A stretch of 18,269 bases of DNA from positions 1-18,269 of the forward strand of contig JAHIST010000083.1 of the NCBI GenBank assembly GCA_018818145.1. Direction: 5' to 3'. The position numbers and the translations under genes are program-made. The notes beneath the pieces are model-generated. The model saw nothing but the letters and a program-made list of their open reading frames with translations, did no database searches and was not told where the DNA came from. Shown here piece after piece: positions 1 through 5,950 of this stretch. How positions within the stretch are numbered: the stretch's first letter is position 1; each line of letters opens with the position of its first letter. This DNA comes from Patescibacteria group bacterium (GTDB taxonomy: Bacteria; Patescibacteriota; Minisyncoccia; Portnoybacterales; GWB1-42-6).

Positions 1-1
1 A

Positions 2-1393
2 GATGAAACTAATCCGGCTCATCGCTCCTGGGACATGTTTCCGCACTACCGCGCGCACGAAGTTGCGCAAAAATTGACAGAAATTTTTAGAGCGAAATTG
101 TCTATAAAAAGCGCTGCACCTTCAACAGAGTCATCTTACCTTATGTCATTGCGAGTCCCGCCGCTCGCGAGCGGCGGGACGAAGCAATCTCGTACTTTAT
201 CTGCTTGGCACGGGATTACTTCGTCGCTCCCGCCCTTCGCGAAGGGCGGGGCTCCTCGTAATGACACTCTACTGGTCGATATGCGCGCCGAAATCAAAGA
301 CGGCAACTTTTCTATTTTCAGCCGCGCCCTGCAAAAATCAATCAGCGAGACGCTGGCGCAAAAAAAACAAATTATTTTATTTATAAATCGCCGCGGCGCG
401 GCTAATTTTGTGCTGTGCCGCGATTGCGGCTATGTGGCCAAATGCCAAAACTGCGACGCGCCGCTCGCCTATCACCTAATCAGCCAAAAACCGGCTATGT
501 TCTGCCACCGCTGCAACTATAAAGAAAATCCGCCGGGACTTTGTCCGCAATGCCAAAGCCACCGCATTAAAGCCGTGGGCGTCGGCACGCAAAAAGTTGA
601 ACTGGAAGCTAAAAAATTATTTTCTGACGCGCTAATTTCTCGCTTAGACATCGATACTGCGCCCAACGCCAAAGACCAGCAAAAAATTATAGAAACTTTT
701 GCCAAAAAAGAAACTGACATTTTAATTGCCACTCAGATAATTTTTTCCTGGACCGCTGAAATCTCCTCTGCCGCGCCCGCTCTGGCAGCTATAATATCCG
801 CCGACGCGCTTTTGCATTTGCCCGATTTTCGCTCGGGCGAACGGACTTTCCAAACAATAACACTTTTAAAAAATCTATTGCGGCCCAACGGCCAATTTAT
901 TATCCAAACTTACAATCCGGAAAGCTCGGTCATCAAATACGCCGCGCAAAGCGACTGGCAATCTTTTTATCAGGAAGAAATTGAGACGCGTCAGACACTC
1001 GGCTACCCTCCTTTTTCACAAATCGTCAAATTAACTTTCCGCCACAAAGAACCCAAAAAAGCCGGACAGGAAACAAAAATTTTAGCGGCGAAATTGAAAC
1101 AAACCAACAAAGACAAAAATATTCAAATTAGTGATGCTCTGCCGGCTTTCGTTCCGAAAGAAAAAGGCAAATTTGTCTGGAACATCATCATTAAATTCAA
1201 ACTTTCTCAAGATGTCATTCCGAGCCCCGCACCAGAAACCTTCGGTTTCGGATGCGGGATAAACTCCGCGAGGGATCTCTCAACTTGTTTGAGAAAAAAA
1301 ATGAGCAAAGAATTTCTGCGAAGCAGAAATTCTTTGCTCCAATATGTTCCCTCAAATTGGGAAATTGACGTTGACCCGAGCAATTTGCTTTAA
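2..1393 (+). CDS. priA: Primosomal protein N' (PriA), 3' part, divergent helicase
   Basis: PriA is the superfamily 2 helicase that restarts stalled replication forks. The frame is open from base 2, so the gene is cut by the window edge; the ATG at 35 is internal. The first residues, DETNPAHRSWDM then PHYRAHEVA, match the PriA motif II region and the following Pro-Tyr-Arg segment. SAAPSTES matches motif III (SATPS). After an insertion come DMR, INRRG, and eight zinc-binding cysteines in four CxxC pairs (residues about 129-175 counted from base 35), then VGVGTQKVE, DFRSGERTFQ, IIQTYNPE, YPPFSQIVKL and the C-terminal WEIDVDP. Odd points: motif II reads DETN instead of DEEH, the usual GTQMIAKGHDF is ATQIIFSWTAE, and the GRAGR arginine-finger motif is missing (KNLLRPNG). 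ATPase activity is therefore doubtful, while zinc and DNA-binding parts persist. Two palindromic repeats are inserted in frame (144-266 and about 1213-1340). priA beside fmt is a common bacterial neighbourhood. Confidence 0.9.
   Translation, partial: DETNPAHRSWDMFPHYRAHEVAQKLTEIFRAKLSIKSAAPSTESSYLMSLRVPPLASGGTKQSRTLSAWHGITSSLPPFAKGGAPRNDTLLVDMRAEIKDGNFSIFSRALQKSISETLAQKKQIILFINRRGAANFVLCRDCGYVAKCQNCDAPLAYHLISQKPAMFCHRCNYKENPPGLCPQCQSHRIKAVGVGTQKVELEAKKLFSDALISRLDIDTAPNAKDQQKIIETFAKKETDILIATQIIFSWTAEISSAAPALAAIISADALLHLPDFRSGERTFQTITLLKNLLRPNGQFIIQTYNPESSVIKYAAQSDWQSFYQEEIETRQTLGYPPFSQIVKLTFRHKEPKKAGQETKILAAKLKQTNKDKNIQISDALPAFVPKEKGKFVWNIIIKFKLSQDVIPSPAPETFGFGCGINSARDLSTCLRKKMSKEFLRSRNSLLQYVPSNWEIDVDPSNLL
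144..266 (+). repeat. Palindromic repeat inserted in frame in priA
   Basis: Outer ends TGTCATTGCGAG (144-155) and CTCGTAATGACA (255-266) are inverted repeats matching 11 of 12. Inside them GACGAAGCAATCTCG (178-192) is inverted against CGGGATTACTTCGTC (13 of 15). Two perfect palindromes sit at 155-180 (26 bp) and 229-250 (22 bp). The element is 123 bp, that is 41 codons, has no stop in the priA frame, and adds about residues 37-77 between motif III and the DMR segment. TCATTGCGAG-type ends with GAAGCAATCTC are a known style of interspersed bacterial palindromic repeat. The in-frame placement resembles the Rickettsia palindromic elements (inference). Confidence 0.85.
1213..1340 (+). repeat. Second palindromic repeat in frame near the priA 3' end
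   Basis: It begins TGTCATTCCGAGC and holds three hairpins. The first is imperfect, CCCGCA (1226-1231) with TGCGGG (1253-1258), and has an inner GAAACC/GGTTTC stem. The second pairs TCTCAA (1278-1283) with TTGAGA (1289-1294). The third is perfect: 17-bp arms 1303-1319 and 1323-1339 with a 3-nt loop. It is read as about 42 residues between the conserved KFVWNIIIKFK strand and the terminal NWEIDVDP motif of PriA, where the family has no such stretch. The frame stays open. Exact ends are uncertain. Confidence 0.75.
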
Positions 1394-1437
1394 AAAAGAA
1401 AAAACCCTTGGCAGTTAATACTAGCCTGCCAAGGGTT
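1391..1437 (-). terminator. Rho-independent terminator of the two-gene membrane operon
   Basis: A perfect 12-bp stem (1403-1414 with 1426-1437, 11-nt loop) is followed on the - strand by a T-rich tract (complement of 1391-1404). It begins 7 nt after the stop of the - strand gene ending at 1444. On the + strand no T tract follows, so it does not obviously serve priA. Confidence 0.85.
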
Positions 1438-1443
1438 CAAGCC

Positions 1444-1815
1444 TCAAAAGAACATCCGGCGCGGATTCGCTAAATATGCGCCGGAAAAAACCCAACCGAT
1501 ACCGAAAACCGCTATTGCCATCCGGATTGGAGACAGTCTAAATTCCGCATCTAAGCCAGTGGCAAACAAAGCCATTACAACTCCGAAAATGACAAATAGC
1601 CACATAAGAGATACCCGCTTTTCAGGATGACGAAGGTAAGCCCGGTCCGTAAACCGGTTGGCTTCAAAAAACAAAACCAATCCGGCTATGCTCATTAACC
1701 AGCCGGGGATGCTCTTCCACGAAAACTGCAATAAGTAGACCCCCGCCGAGCTAATGCTTAAAAAAATAAACAACGCAATAATTCCCATAATTCTGTCTTC
1801 TTTTGCCCTATCCAT
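1444..1815 (-). CDS. Small integral membrane protein, unknown function
   Basis: The product has 123 residues and about four hydrophobic segments (residues roughly 10-30, 36-52, 70-86 and 96-114), with polar loops such as EANRFTDRAYLRHPEKR between the second and third. I do not recognise the family. The start is well supported: AAGGAGG lies 5 nt before the ATG. The ATG overlaps the stop of the upstream gene in the sequence ATGGATAG (8-nt overlap), so the two are probably translationally coupled. It is the second gene of a two-gene operon with a consensus promoter (2136-2164) and an intrinsic terminator directly after the stop. It lies convergent to priA. Confidence 0.75.
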   Translation of the reverse strand: MDRAKEDRIMGIIALFIFLSISSAGVYLLQFSWKSIPGWLMSIAGLVLFFEANRFTDRAYLRHPEKRVSLMWLFVIFGVVMALFATGLDAEFRLSPIRMAIAVFGIGWVFSGAYLANPRRMFF

Positions 1816-2032
1816 TTTTCCTCCTTTTCATTTTTTGATCAAGATAAAACCATTTAAATAATAAAATCAGTAACAATCCCCCAGCCACGATCCAAGCAAG
1901 TCCCAACGACAAGGCTAAATTCCTCTCGGGCCAATATGGATTTCCAGCGATTACGAACAAAATCACCCCGCAGACAATAGCAATCCCACAAAAAATACAA
2001 ACTGTCCTTAGCTTTAATTCTATTATACCCAT
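1808..2032 (-). CDS. Small two-helix membrane protein, unknown function
   Basis: This encodes 74 residues with two hydrophobic helices (about 10-29 and 40-62) and a basic tail ending KMKRRKNG. GGGAGGG precedes the ATG by 4 nt, a strong ribosome binding site. It is the first gene of the operon with the 123-aa membrane protein; the last codons of this gene supply the ribosome binding site and start codon of the next. No family recognised. A pair of small membrane proteins made in coupled fashion could form one complex, but that is only inference. Confidence 0.7.
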   Translation of the reverse strand: MGIIELKLRTVCIFCGIAIVCGVILFVIAGNPYWPERNLALSLGLAWIVAGGLLLILLFKWFYLDQKMKRRKNG

Positions 2033-2053
2033 TACACCCTCCCATTAATTTTA

Positions 2054-2082
2054 TTGTTTAGCCCGCCGATGCGCGCTATAAT
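2054..2082 (+). promoter_or_regulatory. Possible promoter for fmt
   Basis: TTGTTT (2054-2059), 17-nt spacer, TATAAT (2077-2082) on the + strand; a second TATAAT lies at 2096-2101. Transcription would start near 2089, about 90 nt before the conserved Fmt N-terminus. The -35 box matches only three of six consensus bases. Confidence 0.4.
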
Positions 2083-2135
2083 TAGCTCACTTGAATATAA
2101 TTTGACAAAGAACCATCTAAAATCACATATCTACT

Positions 2136-2164
2136 ATTATAAACCAACAGAATAACAATGTCAA
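2136..2164 (-). promoter_or_regulatory. Consensus sigma70-type promoter for the membrane operon
   Basis: On the - strand TTGACA (2164-2159) is followed after exactly 17 nt by TATAAT (2141-2136). Both boxes are perfect consensus. Transcription would start near 2129 and give a leader of about 100 nt before the ATG at 2032. Confidence 0.8.
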
Positions 2165-2174
2165 TGGTAAGGGG

Positions 2175-3119
2175 TTAAAAATCACCTTTTTAGGGACACC
2201 CGAATTTGCCGTGCCGATTTTAGGGGAATTGGCGCAAGGTCCCTATAGACCCATTGCGGTTTTTTGCGCGCCCGATAAGCCAGTCGGCCGCAAGCAAATT
2301 CTGACTCCCCCGCCGGTTAAGATAATCGCCCAAAAATACAATATCCCGGTTTGGCAACCGGCTAATTCGCGCGAATTAGCCCAACAACTAAAAACTACCG
2401 GCTGCCATTTAATCGTTTGCGCTGCCTATAGGATTATTTTACCAAGAGAAGTTTTAGAGATGCCAAAATATGGCTGTCTCAACATCCACCCTTCGCTTCT
2501 GCCCAAATACCGCGGTACCTCGCCCATTCAGGCCGCAATTTTAAACGGAGACGACGAAACCGGCGTCACGATTTTCAAAATGGACAAAGGTATAGACACC
2601 GGACCAGTAATAGCTTATCGCAAATTGCCAATAGCTAATAGTAAATACACGACGCCGGAATTATCAACAAAATTATCAAAACTGGGCGCGGAATTATTAC
2701 TTGAAACCCTACCAGATTGGATTGCTGGAAAAATTATATCACAACCCCAAGACGAATCACAAGCCAGCTACACCAAAATTATAAAAAAACAAGACGGCCT
2801 GATAAATTGGGTAAAATCAGCGGCCAAAATTGAACGGCAAATCCGCGCTTTCACACCTTGGCCGGGCGCGTATTCGCAAATAGCAAATAGCAAATCGCCA
2901 ATAGCAAAAACAATAAAAATTATTGAAGCCGACATATTAGAAAAAAATGCCGATAAAAATATTGGTGAGATTTTTTTGACCGATAGCAACGAACTATCAA
3001 TTCAAGCCGGCGAAGGCGCGCTCATCATCAAAAAACTGCAAGAAGAAGGCGGTAAGCCAATGAGCGCTCAAGATTTCTTGCGCGGCCATAAAGAAATAAT
3101 CGGCCAAATATTAAAATAG
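2175..3119 (+). CDS. fmt: Methionyl-tRNA formyltransferase (start codon anomalous)
   Basis: Fmt formylates Met-tRNAfMet using 10-formyl-tetrahydrofolate so that translation can initiate. The N-terminus reads KITFLGTPEFAVPIL, the family signature. N103, H105 (NIHPSLLPKYRG) and D141 (GIDTGPV) match the catalytic Asn/His/Asp of E. coli Fmt at 106, 108 and 144. The C-terminal tRNA-binding domain follows (IRAFTPWPGAYS). Counted from codon 2175 the protein has 314 residues, the normal family length. The problem is the start: no ATG, GTG or TTG exists in this frame between the stop at 2118 and the GTG at 2211, and starting at 2211 would delete the FLGTPEFA signature. Codon 2175 is TTA where homologues have Met. 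AAGGGG (2169-2174) is a Shine-Dalgarno match 6 nt before ATC at 2181. A lost base or a rare ATC start are possible. AT-rich micro-repeats lie at 2624-2646 and 2876-2908. Confidence 0.9.
   Translation, partial: LKITFLGTPEFAVPILGELAQGPYRPIAVFCAPDKPVGRKQILTPPPVKIIAQKYNIPVWQPANSRELAQQLKTTGCHLIVCAAYRIILPREVLEMPKYGCLNIHPSLLPKYRGTSPIQAAILNGDDETGVTIFKMDKGIDTGPVIAYRKLPIANSKYTTPELSTKLSKLGAELLLETLPDWIAGKIISQPQDESQASYTKIIKKQDGLINWVKSAAKIERQIRAFTPWPGAYSQIANSKSPIAKTIKIIEADILEKNADKNIGEIFLTDSNELSIQAGEGALIIKKLQEEGGKPMSAQDFLRGHKEIIGQILK
2876..2908 (+). repeat. AT-rich micro-repeat inside fmt
   Basis: GCAAATAGCAAATAGCAAAT is followed by CGCCAATAGCAAA, a tandem 7-mer-like repeat read as SQIANSKSPIAK between WPGAY and the IKIIEAD strand of the C-terminal domain, where Fmt normally has a shorter turn. 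A related stretch, ATTGCCAATAGCTAATAG (from 2624), is read as LPIANSK at the domain junction. Both keep the frame. Confidence 0.5.
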
Positions 3120-3129
3120 CCTTCTTTCC

Positions 3130-3171
3130 CGTGCAATTCTCTCATACTTCGAAGTATGAGAGAATTGCACG
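3130..3171. repeat. 42-bp perfect palindrome after fmt
   Basis: Arms 3130-3150 and 3151-3171 are perfect reverse complements with no spacer. It starts 10 nt after the fmt stop and sits between that stop and the shared terminator. Neither flank carries a clean T tract directly after it on the + strand, so it is better seen as a palindromic repeat than as the terminator itself. Confidence 0.8.
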
Positions 3172-3178
3172 AAAAAAC

Positions 3179-3210
3179 AAAAAATCCCTGCCAAGTGACG
3201 GGGATTTTTT
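3179..3210. terminator. Bidirectional terminator between fmt and the channel gene
   Basis: AAAAAATCCC (3179-3188) pairs perfectly with GGGATTTTTT (3201-3210) around a 12-nt loop. On the + strand the T run belongs to fmt; on the - strand the complement of 3171-3184 gives a second T tract for the gene ending at 3244. The genes are convergent, which fits. Confidence 0.8.
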
Positions 3211-3243
3211 GTTTGTATTCTGATATCAAAAAGCAAACATCGC

Positions 3244-3924
3244 CTATTCGGAAATGTCTTTTCGCAACTTATTTAAGAAACCTGTTGCCTGCTCTTTACC
3301 TCCCAAACCAAATGCCAAGCCGCCGGCTATGGCCAGCATGGCGATTACGCCGGTAATTACCGTCTGCAGCAGCATCGGAGCTATACCCAGCTGTATCAGG
3401 GCGGCGAATAATCCAAAAATTATAAGAGACCAATAAGTTAGCGTCCCCGCAAAAGCCGCAGCCCTTATATTGGAAGCGGAAATGCCGGCCTGAACGATTT
3501 TTCTCAAAACGTTCGCCAGCCAAACTGCCACCACTAAAACAACTACCGCTACAATCACATTGGGAATATAGCCTAAAACGCTGCGCAAGAAAATTGAAAC
3601 ATCGCGCAGTTGCAGAATATCGGCCGCCGCCAGCAAAAAGACGAATACTAAAAACCACTTCACGAAAATGCCGACCCAGCCGGAAAAATCCATTTTAATT
3701 CCGGCTTTCTCAAAAAATCTAGCGGTTCCAATCTTCTCTAAAATCGGATCAAGCCGCAAAGCGCGCAAAATCTGCGTAATTAGCTTCTGCAAACCGACGG
3801 CAATCGCCCAGCCGATAAAAAATACGATTAAGGCGCCCAGTAAATTTGGCAAAAAGCCGATGAAGCTTTCCCAGAGCGACTGAAAAGCGCTAACTGTCAC
3901 TTCTGTCCAAGATTGTATAAACAT
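3244..3924 (-). CDS. MscS-like mechanosensitive channel / conserved TM-helix protein
   Basis: The 226-residue protein has about five hydrophobic helices and ends in AIAGGLAFGLGGKEQATGFLNKL. This matches the pore helix and following Gly-Lys-Glu motif of the small-conductance mechanosensitive channel family, but the soluble beta domain of MscS is absent. Such short proteins with repeated TM-helix modules are usually annotated as mechanosensitive channel family or TM-helix repeat proteins. Its likely role is a membrane pore that releases solutes on osmotic down-shock (family knowledge). AAAGGGGG lies 9 nt before the ATG. The gene stands alone, convergent to fmt, and shares its terminator. Confidence 0.8.
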   Translation of the reverse strand: MFIQSWTEVTVSAFQSLWESFIGFLPNLLGALIVFFIGWAIAVGLQKLITQILRALRLDPILEKIGTARFFEKAGIKMDFSGWVGIFVKWFLVFVFLLAAADILQLRDVSIFLRSVLGYIPNVIVAVVVLVVAVWLANVLRKIVQAGISASNIRAAAFAGTLTYWSLIIFGLFAALIQLGIAPMLLQTVITGVIAMLAIAGGLAFGLGGKEQATGFLNKLRKDISE

Positions 3925-3982
3925 TTATTTCACCCCCTTTCACAAATTTTCTTAAAATTTTTAATTTTGTTAGAAAATTTAG

Positions 3983-4014
3983 TGTCCCGCCGTAGTCCCG
4001 CGGGCGGGACGAAG
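3983..4014. repeat. Fragment related to the priA palindromic repeat
   Basis: GTCCCGCCG (3983-3991) and GCGGGACGAAG (4004-4014) reproduce the inner arm of the element in priA (155-186 there). The outer TGTCATTGCGAG ends are missing, so it appears decayed or truncated. It lies between the channel gene and the AT-rich accessory region. Confidence 0.45.
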
Positions 4015-4039
4015 GCGGACGCCCTTAATTTTTTATTTT

Positions 4040-4112
4040 AAACAAAAACCCGCTTCTCTATCTTTTAGAGCTCACGGGTCAAATTAGCTTTATACTGGAT
4101 AGCTCATCCATT
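4040..4112 (-). ncRNA. Candidate small RNA between two terminators
   Basis: On the - strand TAGACA (4147-4142), a 17-nt spacer and GATAAT (4124-4119) form a promoter-like pair that overlaps the terminator of the upstream gene. A transcript from about 4112 would contain a short GGAT/ATCC hairpin and end at the terminator 4079-4048, giving about 70 nt. There is no ORF in it. The evidence is only motif-level, so confidence is low. The alternative is simply two tandem terminators. Confidence 0.3.
4043..4079 (-). terminator. Second terminator-like hairpin, - strand
   Basis: ACCCG (4048-4052) pairs with CGGGT (4075-4079), with an inner CTCT/AGAG stem. On the - strand it is followed by TTTTTGTTT. 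The same 12-nt tract AAACAAAAACCC occurs here (4040-4051) and at the upstream terminator (4130-4141). Confidence 0.55.
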
Positions 4113-4130
4113 GCTTATATTATCGCCCCA

Positions 4131-4158
4131 AACAAAAACCCTGTCTATGGACAGGGTT
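4131..4158 (-). terminator. Terminator downstream of the HEPN gene
   Basis: AACCCTGTC (4137-4145) and GACAGGGTT (4150-4158) form a perfect 9-bp stem with a 4-nt loop, followed on the - strand by TTTTTGTTT. It probably ends the six-gene - strand cluster whose last stop codon is at 4267. Confidence 0.75.
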
Positions 4159-4266
4159 GTGGATAAGTTTCGCCGATGTGCGGGGTAGTGGACGACGTTA
4201 GAACCTATTGGCAGGATAAGAAAAACCTGTTCTATATTCCAACCTCGTCATTAGAAACTGTTAAAA
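4159..4266 (-). other. Structured 3' untranslated stretch after the HEPN gene
   Basis: No gene is seen. On the - strand nested pairing is possible: GACGA (4249-4245) with TCGTC (4195-4191), TAGAAC (4234-4229) with GTTCTA (4204-4199), and an inner CAGG/CCTG stem. A perfect DnaA-box sequence TTATCCACA lies on the - strand at 4166-4158, next to the terminator. It could be a folded 3' UTR or a processed RNA; the sequence does not decide. Confidence 0.35.
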
Positions 4267-4917
4267 TCAGTTAGCCAAGCTTTGCGTCGGTGGAAACTGC
4301 CAATCATCTATTTCCCCGCGCTTAAGCTTATCGTAATGTTCGCGGCGAAGTTTTGAATAATACTGCAGTTTTTTTATAACATCCTTACCATCGTGTTCAC
4401 AGTCGTCAGCCCACATCTTATATTCATACCCATATCCTTTATCTGGATTTAAGTTAGATAGTATCTCACCTGATGATAATAAAAGCTTTTCCACGTCAGC
4501 ATATACAATCGGAAATCTCTTTAATATCGCTTTTGGGTTCATCAAATGTTGAGCATTGTTATGAGCCAGTTGATGTTGACGCAATATTATAATGTTCTTA
4601 ATAACATTGGAATTAAGCTCTAAGATGTTTTGGACTTTTGCTGCCCTTACGCTATCGGTTTGATATGGCAAAAGGGCATATACGGAAATTACTTTTGCTT
4701 TTTTACTGTATTCTGAATCTTCGTATATCTTGGCAAGACCCGAAAGCCAAGTGTTTTCTATCGCTAAAAGTGTAGCAGACCAAAATCTTGGGTTTTCTAA
4801 AAAAGTTTTTTCAAAAGCTTTATCCTGCAAACCCTTCCAAATGTAGAAACTTAAATATGCTTCAGTAAAAAAGTAATTTAGTATATTAAATCTTTTCTTG
4901 TATTCTTCTCGGGTCAT
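4267..4917 (-). CDS. HEPN-domain protein, AbiU2-like
   Basis: This encodes 216 helical residues. The segment IILRQHQLAHNNAQHL holds R113 and H119, an R-x5-H motif compatible with the HEPN RNase signature (R-x4-6-H), and is followed by a helix as in the HEPN_AbiU2 family. AbiU-type proteins are linked to abortive phage infection, and HEPN proteins often cut RNA (family knowledge). No partner nucleotidyltransferase is visible beside it. The ATG lies 3 nt after the stop of the secreted propeller gene with no clear ribosome binding site, so it is probably translated by coupling. It is the last gene of the - strand cluster. A defence role is inferred; a different HEPN subfamily is possible. Confidence 0.5.
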   Translation of the reverse strand: MTREEYKKRFNILNYFFTEAYLSFYIWKGLQDKAFEKTFLENPRFWSATLLAIENTWLSGLAKIYEDSEYSKKAKVISVYALLPYQTDSVRAAKVQNILELNSNVIKNIIILRQHQLAHNNAQHLMNPKAILKRFPIVYADVEKLLLSSGEILSNLNPDKGYGYEYKMWADDCEHDGKDVIKKLQYYSKLRREHYDKLKRGEIDDWQFPPTQSLAN

Positions 4918-4920
4918 ATA

Positions 4921-5928
4921 TTACCGGATTATCTTCGCCCCGTAAATATCACCATTTCCGGTATGCCAGCTCATCCAGACTACAGTGTTTTGCCAAATAT
5001 CTGGAATTGTAGGCGATATTTGTTGAACGCCATCGTTAGAAATTTGAACTGAATTGTTCTTTTTCAAATCGTAAACATAGATATTGTGCGTTCCGATGCC
5101 TTCATCATCAACCCAAGCAACGTATTTATTAGATATTCTGGGATAGCTTTTTCCGCCCGTATCGGTAAGCACTTTTTCCACTCCCATTGCTAAATTTTTG
5201 TAATAGATTTTTGCTGCGCCGTCTCTTGAATCAGTCCAAACAACTTGATTGGCAAAAATATCGGGTGTCTGCTGATGGCCGTCATTTAAAGAGGAAATGT
5301 TAAATTTCTCTTTTTTCTTTAAATCATAGCCTTCAATATTATAAAGACCGCCAACGCCGCTATACCAAACCACCTTGTTATTCCAAATTCTCGGCGTATA
5401 GTTATTGGCTGAATCATTGGTAATTTGAAACTCTTTTTTTGTTTTGAGATTGTAGCCGTAAATATCGTAATTTCCGTTACGATTATCCGACCAAACCACA
5501 ATATTATCAAAAACAGCAGGCGAAACCTGATTACTTCCAGAAATTACTGCAACAGGAAATTCCTTTTGGGTTTTAATGTTTTTCCCGTAAATATCCGCGT
5601 CGCTGCCATTGTAATTTTCCCAAACAACAATATTTCCCCAGATATCAGGGCTCATTTGATTTCCTGCTTTTGATACTAAAACCTTGTCTTCTTTTGTTTT
5701 TAAATTGTATATCTTTATATCCACGCCATCGCCTCCCCAGTCGTCATAAACCACCCAGTTTTTATAAATCGCCGGCGCGTTTTCCTGATGCCCATCGCTG
5801 GTAATCTGAAATTTATTAAATTTTATTTGCGGCTGATTTTTTTGACTAACCGCAAAGACAGAGTGTGAAACAAGCCCAATTAAAAGAGCAAGCGAAAAAG
5901 AACATATTGTAATTTTTTTCATATTCAT
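4921..5928 (-). CDS. Secreted beta-propeller protein (TolB/WD40-like repeats)
   Basis: The 335-residue protein has a signal peptide (KK, then ITICSFSLALLIGLVSHSVFA). After it come about seven repeats of 42-44 residues with the pattern Q-x-x-P-x-I-x-x-N-x-VVW-x-D-x-x-x-G-x-x-DIYGYDLKTK-x-E. This is typical of TolB-like propeller blades in bacterial surface proteins, including the so-called cell surface repeat proteins. A seven-bladed propeller outside the membrane is likely, probably for binding a protein or carbohydrate; the ligand is unknown. AGGAGG and AAGGAAAT precede the ATG, so the start is sound, although the second Met (codon 3) is possible. It lies 22 nt after the Cys-rich secreted gene and 3 nt before the HEPN gene. 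Confidence 0.8.
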   Translation of the reverse strand: MNMKKITICSFSLALLIGLVSHSVFAVSQKNQPQIKFNKFQITSDGHQENAPAIYKNWVVYDDWGGDGVDIKIYNLKTKEDKVLVSKAGNQMSPDIWGNIVVWENYNGSDADIYGKNIKTQKEFPVAVISGSNQVSPAVFDNIVVWSDNRNGNYDIYGYNLKTKKEFQITNDSANNYTPRIWNNKVVWYSGVGGLYNIEGYDLKKKEKFNISSLNDGHQQTPDIFANQVVWTDSRDGAAKIYYKNLAMGVEKVLTDTGGKSYPRISNKYVAWVDDEGIGTHNIYVYDLKKNNSVQISNDGVQQISPTIPDIWQNTVVWMSWHTGNGDIYGAKIIR

Positions 5929-5950
5929 ATTTCCTTTCTTCCTCCTATTA

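Noticed and set aside
144..266. CRISPR-like or insertion-sequence explanation for the priA palindromes
   Set aside because: There is no regular repeat-spacer pattern and no transposase reading frame; the size and symmetry fit a small non-autonomous palindromic repeat.
2211..2219. GTG at 2211 as the fmt start
   Set aside because: It would remove the FLGTPEFA signature that contributes to the formyl-folate site; the conserved frame clearly continues upstream to at least 2178.
4165..4204. A left attachment site resembling the tRNA-Lys 3' end (GATGTGCGGGG...)
   Set aside because: Only about seven bases (TGTGCG plus scattered matches) agree; that is no better than chance for a site search by eye.
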